A stretch of 64,000 nucleotides of DNA from Hyphomicrobium sp. (GTDB taxonomy: Bacteria; Pseudomonadota; Alphaproteobacteria; Rhizobiales; Hyphomicrobiaceae). Below are positions 60,312 through 64,000 of the stretch, one piece after another. A program made the translations under genes and the position numbers. The stretch is from the NCBI GenBank assembly GCA_030148425.1, contig JASBTM010000015.1:57425-121424 (forward strand), read 5' to 3'. Below the pieces are notes generated by a model. The model was not told where the DNA came from, ran no database searches, and saw only the letters and a list, made by a program, of their open reading frames with translations. The stretch's first letter is position 1. Every line of letters starts with the position of its first letter.

Positions 60312-60701
60312 GTGCCAGGTTGCATCTTGAGGTTCGGCGGCCAGGGCGATATCACGATCAGGCTTCAGCTTGGTTGGCAGCAAAATGATTTCGCGCATCT
60401 CGCTTATATCCAAGTCGTGGCACCAAGCGCACGTTACGATACGGGATTCAACCCCAACATCGGATTGAACAGACCCGGAATTGATACCGGTTGGGCATGT
60501 TCCTGGACGGAGAAGACTTCAAAACTTCAGTTCAACGGCACGTTCGGCATAACTTTCAACTTCGAGAACGATGCAACGGACTACGACAGCGGCACCGATT
60601 TCCATTTCGAGTGGGCGGTCGGTCGCGAGATTATTCCCGGACTAGTCGCATCGGTCGCTCGTGTCCGCCATCGCAATGGATCGGCGTTTCTGTGCCGATA
60701 A
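60312..60701 (+). pseudogene. Outer-membrane protein fragment of the MetA/SphA (phenol-degradation-meta) type
   Basis: The block FAHLAYIQVVAPSARYDTGF, NPNIGLNRPGIDTGWACSWT and FNFENDATDYDSGTDFHFEW resembles the central part of the transporter-like outer-membrane family found with aromatic-degradation genes. The N-terminal third with the signal peptide and the C-terminal strands are missing, and the frame ends in unrelated sequence. It is a remnant. The following 340 bases (60702-61040) hold no clear gene and probably carry the promoter of the sigma-factor operon. Confidence 0.55.
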
Positions 60702-61040
60702 TTGTCGATGAGCAGACCTGCAGCATCGCGCAAGCTCTATTTCAACGCCAAAACCCGAAATGTGTATCCTCTCCCCCGGGGGAGCTTCGACGGGTCGACG
60801 CTGTTGACCTGCGTTGTACGCTGCGGACAGAACTCTTGCACTGGCAGTTGGTTAGTTGCGGAACTGCCGCAGTGGAATTTGAGACATAGGGCGTTGTCGT
60901 GAAACCGTAATGCTCTCTCTTTACCATCAACCGGAGCATCAGTTCTTGACGAGCGCGGATGGCGTCGTTGGACCTGACAGCAGGTAGATCGTGGCGCTTT
61001 GAGGTTGAATCCCCTCCCGATCTGCGTGGCGGGGATACTA

Positions 61041-61802
61041 ATGCTTAAAGCGATCGTTTCGAAGTTCAATCCTGAATGGGGTAAGTACGTTATCGCGGCA
61101 TCTGCCTTGCGCCGATTTGTGTCCCGCTCGGTTTCATTTGCGCTGGCCACAGGCGTCGTTATGGGGTCCTTGTCCACGTCAGCCCAAACGCGGACCAATG
61201 CACCAATCGAATTTGACATTCCTTCCCAATCTTTGAACAGTGCGCTGGATCGATACAGCGATGCAACTGGACGTCAGGGTCTCTATGACGCAAGTCTGAC
61301 ACGCGATCGCCTATCTGGCGTCGTCCGAGGAACAGTTACGCCCGATAAGGGACTCAGAATGCTCTTGGCCGGCACGGGGCTGGCAGTCGAGTTTATTGAT
61401 GAGACCACGTTTGTGCTGGTTCCGGCATCTGTGATGGCCGCTCAACCCGCTGACGGACAGCGGCAATCCGGTGAAGATCAGCGCTATTTTGGGCTTATAC
61501 AGGCAAGCCTACTCAACTCGTTCTGCAGGTCCCGACGTGCTCGACCTGCTCATTATCGCTTCGTGGCGTTGATTTGGATAGATCCCGACGGTGTAATTCG
61601 GAGAGCACAACGCATCGGCTCTACCGGTGCGCTCGATATGGACCAGCGGATCGAAGCGGCTTTACGGGGTGTGGGCGTGAGCGAGCCTCCTCCTGCCGGG
61701 TTTGCTCAACCGGTTCTAATGTTGATTGTGCCAGAGACCACTCAAGTAACAGGCTGCAATGAGATGTTGACGAACCATCGGTCCGGCCAGGTGGCCCGAT
61801 GA
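61041..61802 (+). CDS. STN-domain envelope protein without a TonB receptor barrel
   Basis: The protein of about 253 residues has an N-terminal signal-like segment (FVSRSVSFALATGVVMGSLS ending TSAQ), a secretin/TonB short N-terminal (STN) domain (IEFDIPSQSLNSALDRYSDA, YDASLTRDRLSGVVRGTVTP) and a C-terminal TonB_C-like domain (WIDPDGVIRRAQRIGSTGAL). Usual signalling receptors carry an STN domain on a beta-barrel; here it is free. ATG 61041 is preferred to the earlier 60999. It overlaps the sigma gene by 4 bases, so it acts with it in cell-surface signalling (inference). Confidence 0.85.
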   Translation: MLKAIVSKFNPEWGKYVIAASALRRFVSRSVSFALATGVVMGSLSTSAQTRTNAPIEFDIPSQSLNSALDRYSDATGRQGLYDASLTRDRLSGVVRGTVTPDKGLRMLLAGTGLAVEFIDETTFVLVPASVMAAQPADGQRQSGEDQRYFGLIQASLLNSFCRSRRARPAHYRFVALIWIDPDGVIRRAQRIGSTGALDMDQRIEAALRGVGVSEPPPAGFAQPVLMLIVPETTQVTGCNEMLTNHRSGQVAR

Positions 61803-62311
61803 CTGATGGGTTGTTCGCCCTTCGCCACCTGTTTCTTGATCGTTACGATGACATCAAGGCTCGGTTGACGCGACGCCTCGGTAGCGCGGATCTTGCGGAC
61901 GATGCCATGCAGGATACGTGGTTGAGGCTCACTCGCATGCAGCTGATCGGAGCTGTTCAAAGTCCGCGAAGCTACCTCTTCAGAATAGCCCTAAACGTCG
62001 CGGAAGACCGTCGCTTGACGGAGCAGAGGCGCCGAGTTTTGCCCGTTGAAATCGAAAGTCTGCTGCATCTGCCCGATAGTGCGCCAACGCCTGAGCAGAC
62101 TGCAATTGCACGCTCTGACCTTGAGGCGTTCAAATCTATAGTAGATGAACTTCCGTCGCGACGGCGGGCGATCTTTCTGGCTGCGCGGTTCGGCAATGTT
62201 CCTCGTCAGGAGATTGCCGACCGAATGGGTATATCTTTACGCCTCGTCGCCAAAGAGCTGCAATTAGCCATCGAGCATTGTGTTGTGCGCTATAAGGAAT
62301 TGGAAGACTGA
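61799..62311 (+). CDS. ECF RNA polymerase sigma factor (FecI-like)
   Basis: A 170-residue ECF sigma factor. Region 2 is FLDRYDDIKARLTRRLGSAD and LADDAMQDTWLRLTRM; region 4 is LPSRRRAIFLAARFGNVPRQ followed by EIADRMGISLRLVAKELQLA. The R-E-I-A-ERMGISLRLVAKEL pattern is FecI-like. It starts at an ATGA overlap with the STN gene. The FecR-like gene follows. Confidence 0.93.
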   Translation: MTDGLFALRHLFLDRYDDIKARLTRRLGSADLADDAMQDTWLRLTRMQLIGAVQSPRSYLFRIALNVAEDRRLTEQRRRVLPVEIESLLHLPDSAPTPEQTAIARSDLEAFKSIVDELPSRRRAIFLAARFGNVPRQEIADRMGISLRLVAKELQLAIEHCVVRYKELED

Positions 62312-62399
62312 TCGTGCGCTCCGAGCGGTCGTGAGTCGTCTAAGTAATAAGAATTCCATAGGGCCGCCAATCTATTCGAGGGCGGAACGTAAAGGCAAA

Positions 62400-63398
62400 A
62401 TGACGAAGGACCACCCAGAGCTAAGCCAGATTGAACAGGAAGCGGTTACCTGGGTGCGAAAGCTCGTTTCCGGGGAGATTGAGCCCGACGAAGTAACTGC
62501 GTTGAATCTCTGGCGGGCGCGTAGCCCTGAGCATGAAGCCTCCTTCATTGCGACCAAGCGCGTGTGGCAAAAAGTAGGTACGGTAGGGCTCGCGGCGTTC
62601 GGGGTTGGCCAGGATTTCAGCGGCGAACTCGACGCGTTCGGCCAGCGCAAGATCATGAGTAGGCGTGCGATGATGTGCGGCGGCGCTGCGATGATCGCCG
62701 CAGTGTCCGTTTACGCTGCATCCGATCCGCCTTACAAGCTTTGGCCGTCCCTCGCGGAATTGATGGCCGACTACCGCACGGCCACGGGCGAACAGCGCAA
62801 TATAACGTTCGCTGATGAGGTTGCCATTTGTCTGAATACGCAGACCAGTCTCGCCATTCGGCCTGCAAAGGACGTGGAGGATCGTGTCGAACTAATTTCC
62901 GGTGAGGCCTCGTTTGCAATGGACAGGCGCAGGATACGGACATTTGCGGTGCTGGTGGCGGAAGGCAAATCCGTTGCCGAATCCGGCCGATTCGATGTGC
63001 GTTATACGCGGAATGAAACACACTCGCCGGTCAGTGTAACCTGTTTTGAGGGCACCGTACGGATTGAGTGCGGCGCCAAGGTTGTGAACCTGCGGCCTGG
63101 ACAGCGTGTTCACTACGACCGTGTTGGCTTCGGCCAAATTTCCACTGTCGACTCGCAATCGGCATCTGATTGGCAGCGGGGTATCGTAGAATTTCACGAC
63201 ACTTCACTGACAGATGCTGTCGAGGAGATCAATCGCTATCGGCCTGGACGCATCATTCTCATGAACGATGCGTTGAGTCAGAAGCAGATCAGTGGTCGCT
63301 TTCACATCGATCAGATGAACCAAATTCTAGAGCAGTTGCAGCGCGCATTTAGTGCGAAGTTGCAACGACTTCCGGGCGACATCGTGCTCTTAGGTTGA
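62400..63398 (+). CDS. FecR-family anti-sigma/sensor protein
   Basis: The 332-residue protein has a DUF4880 N-terminus that binds the sigma factor (EQEAVTWVRKLVSGEIEPDE, ALNLWRARSPEHEASFIATK), one membrane segment (SRRAMMCGGAAMIAAVSVYA), a periplasmic FecR domain (GEQRNITFADEVAICLNTQT ... VTCFEGTVRIECGAKVVNLR) and a C-terminal STN-like part (IVEFHDTSLTDAVEEINRYR, KQISGRFHIDQMNQILEQLQ). ATG 62400 marks the start of homology. With the sigma factor and STN protein it makes a surface-signalling set. Confidence 0.92.
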   Translation: MTKDHPELSQIEQEAVTWVRKLVSGEIEPDEVTALNLWRARSPEHEASFIATKRVWQKVGTVGLAAFGVGQDFSGELDAFGQRKIMSRRAMMCGGAAMIAAVSVYAASDPPYKLWPSLAELMADYRTATGEQRNITFADEVAICLNTQTSLAIRPAKDVEDRVELISGEASFAMDRRRIRTFAVLVAEGKSVAESGRFDVRYTRNETHSPVSVTCFEGTVRIECGAKVVNLRPGQRVHYDRVGFGQISTVDSQSASDWQRGIVEFHDTSLTDAVEEINRYRPGRIILMNDALSQKQISGRFHIDQMNQILEQLQRAFSAKLQRLPGDIVLLG

Positions 63399-63538
63399 GA
63401 TGCGTTCGACAGTTCCCCAAAAATATTTCTTCAAAGTGTGCACGTTCGGTCCTCGGGATTCGGTCTTAGCGGTAACCTGAGACAGTAAGCTTTCAGCTTC
63501 TGGCTCGGACGCACGCCGTCGTTTCTAGGAGCCGCCTG

Positions 63539-64000
63539 ATGTCCGTTCGCCTACCTTTGTCCACTCCCGTCTTTAAGCAACGGAGTGCCCGGTCTATGGC
63601 GGTGCTGATTGCGGGTATAAGCGCATCTGCTTCATTGGCAGCACTTTCAGCCCACGCCGGAGGCGTGAACATCCTAAGCGGGAAGGGTGGCGGCGGGGCG
63701 GCTCCAGCGGCGGCGGCGTCTCAGGCAGCGGCGCAACAGGGTGCGGCGGCGGCACAGCAGGCCGCGCAGCAGTCGGTCAATGCGCTGACGAAAGCGAGCC
63801 AAGCGATCCAGGCGATGCGCGCGGCGCAGTCGGCGGCGCGAAGCTTGGCGATTCAGGCCCCGACCAACGTCACGAACGGCTTGTCGCCTGGCGGTCTCGT
63901 GGTCGATCCGCGCGTCGGCACCGATCCGAGTCTTTGGGTCAATGCCAGCAAGCCGACGCAGCAGGTGACGAACGGCCAGGTGACCGTCACCATCGAGCAG
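63539..64000 (+). CDS. Two-partner-secretion exoprotein (filamentous haemagglutinin-like), N-terminal part
   Basis: The frame starts at ATG 63539 with AGGAG upstream and runs off the window after 154 codons. It has a long signal peptide (SARSMAVLIAGISASASLAA ending SAHA), a Gly/Ala/Gln-rich linker (AAAAQQAAQQSVNALTKASQ) and the start of the TPS domain (LSPGGLVVDPRVGTDPSLWV, QQVTNGQVTVTIEQ). Such proteins are exported by an outer-membrane TpsB pore. Its position after sigma-FecR-STN suggests that it is their target (inference). Confidence 0.85.
   Translation, partial: MSVRLPLSTPVFKQRSARSMAVLIAGISASASLAALSAHAGGVNILSGKGGGGAAPAAAASQAAAQQGAAAAQQAAQQSVNALTKASQAIQAMRAAQSAARSLAIQAPTNVTNGLSPGGLVVDPRVGTDPSLWVNASKPTQQVTNGQVTVTIEQ

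Overview
The window looks like chromosomal DNA of a high-GC alphaproteobacterium of the order Hyphomicrobiales, most plausibly a Hyphomicrobium-like methylotroph. This is an inference. It rests on a complete set of three signature genes of the ethylmalonyl-CoA pathway (ecm, ccr, mcd), used with the serine cycle for C1/C2 assimilation, and on the typical alphaproteobacterial order rplU-rpmA-obgE-proB-proA-nadD-rsfS-rlmH.

Layout. (1) 1-14.3 kb is an accessory stress region: a truncated sulfur-transporter gene, an RclC-like membrane protein, three MsrA and one MsrB methionine sulfoxide reductases, an OsmC/hydrolase fusion, glutathione S-transferase, glutaredoxin, CorA, a broken Dps and small stress proteins. 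Several genes are broken (DUF6314, LysR, Dps) and an rpiA fragment is present. Palindromes of one type recur upstream of rclC, osmC, lysR and msrB. The region ends at an intact tRNA-Leu(CAA), beside a second tRNA-Leu cut off in its anticodon loop. (2) 14.6-33.6 kb is ordinary core chromosome: the ethylmalonyl-CoA genes, BrkB, DNA glycosylase, the ribosome/proline/NAD cluster and an Ntn-hydrolase-like gene. (3) 33.6-40 kb is a mosaic of small mobile units stacked on tRNA-Ser(CGA). First comes a 2.2-kb unit bounded by a 15-bp repeat of the tRNA 3' end, carrying four overlapping unknown genes. Next is a DUF3489-DUF2924-serine recombinase module, then a third tRNA 3'-end remnant, a pncB fragment and an integrase remnant. 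(4) 40-49.3 kb is an electrophile/xenobiotic reduction cluster: LysR, three SDRs, ABM monooxygenase, old yellow enzyme, RclC-like protein, MDR reductase, aldo-keto reductase and AraC. (5) 49.8-54.9 kb holds three co-directional genes: a GHKL ATPase fused to a PD-(D/E)XK-like nuclease, an OLD-type ATPase-TOPRIM protein (GajA-like) and a UvrD-like helicase (GajB-like). (6) 55.2-57.3 kb is a PadR-methyltransferase-DUF4405 operon. (7) 57.4-60.1 kb is a second copy of the DUF3489-DUF2924-recombinase module. (8) 60.3-64 kb has an outer-membrane-protein fragment, then an STN-domain protein, ECF sigma factor and FecR-like anti-sigma factor, followed by the start of a two-partner-secretion exoprotein that runs off the window.

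The most interesting items are the GHKL-nuclease/Gabija-like cassette (a probable extended anti-phage system) and the duplicated DUF3489-DUF2924-recombinase module. Both copies of the module keep the same gene junctions and have a comparable hairpin leader. The tRNA-bounded four-gene mini-island is also of interest. No CRISPR array, rRNA or phage structural gene was seen.
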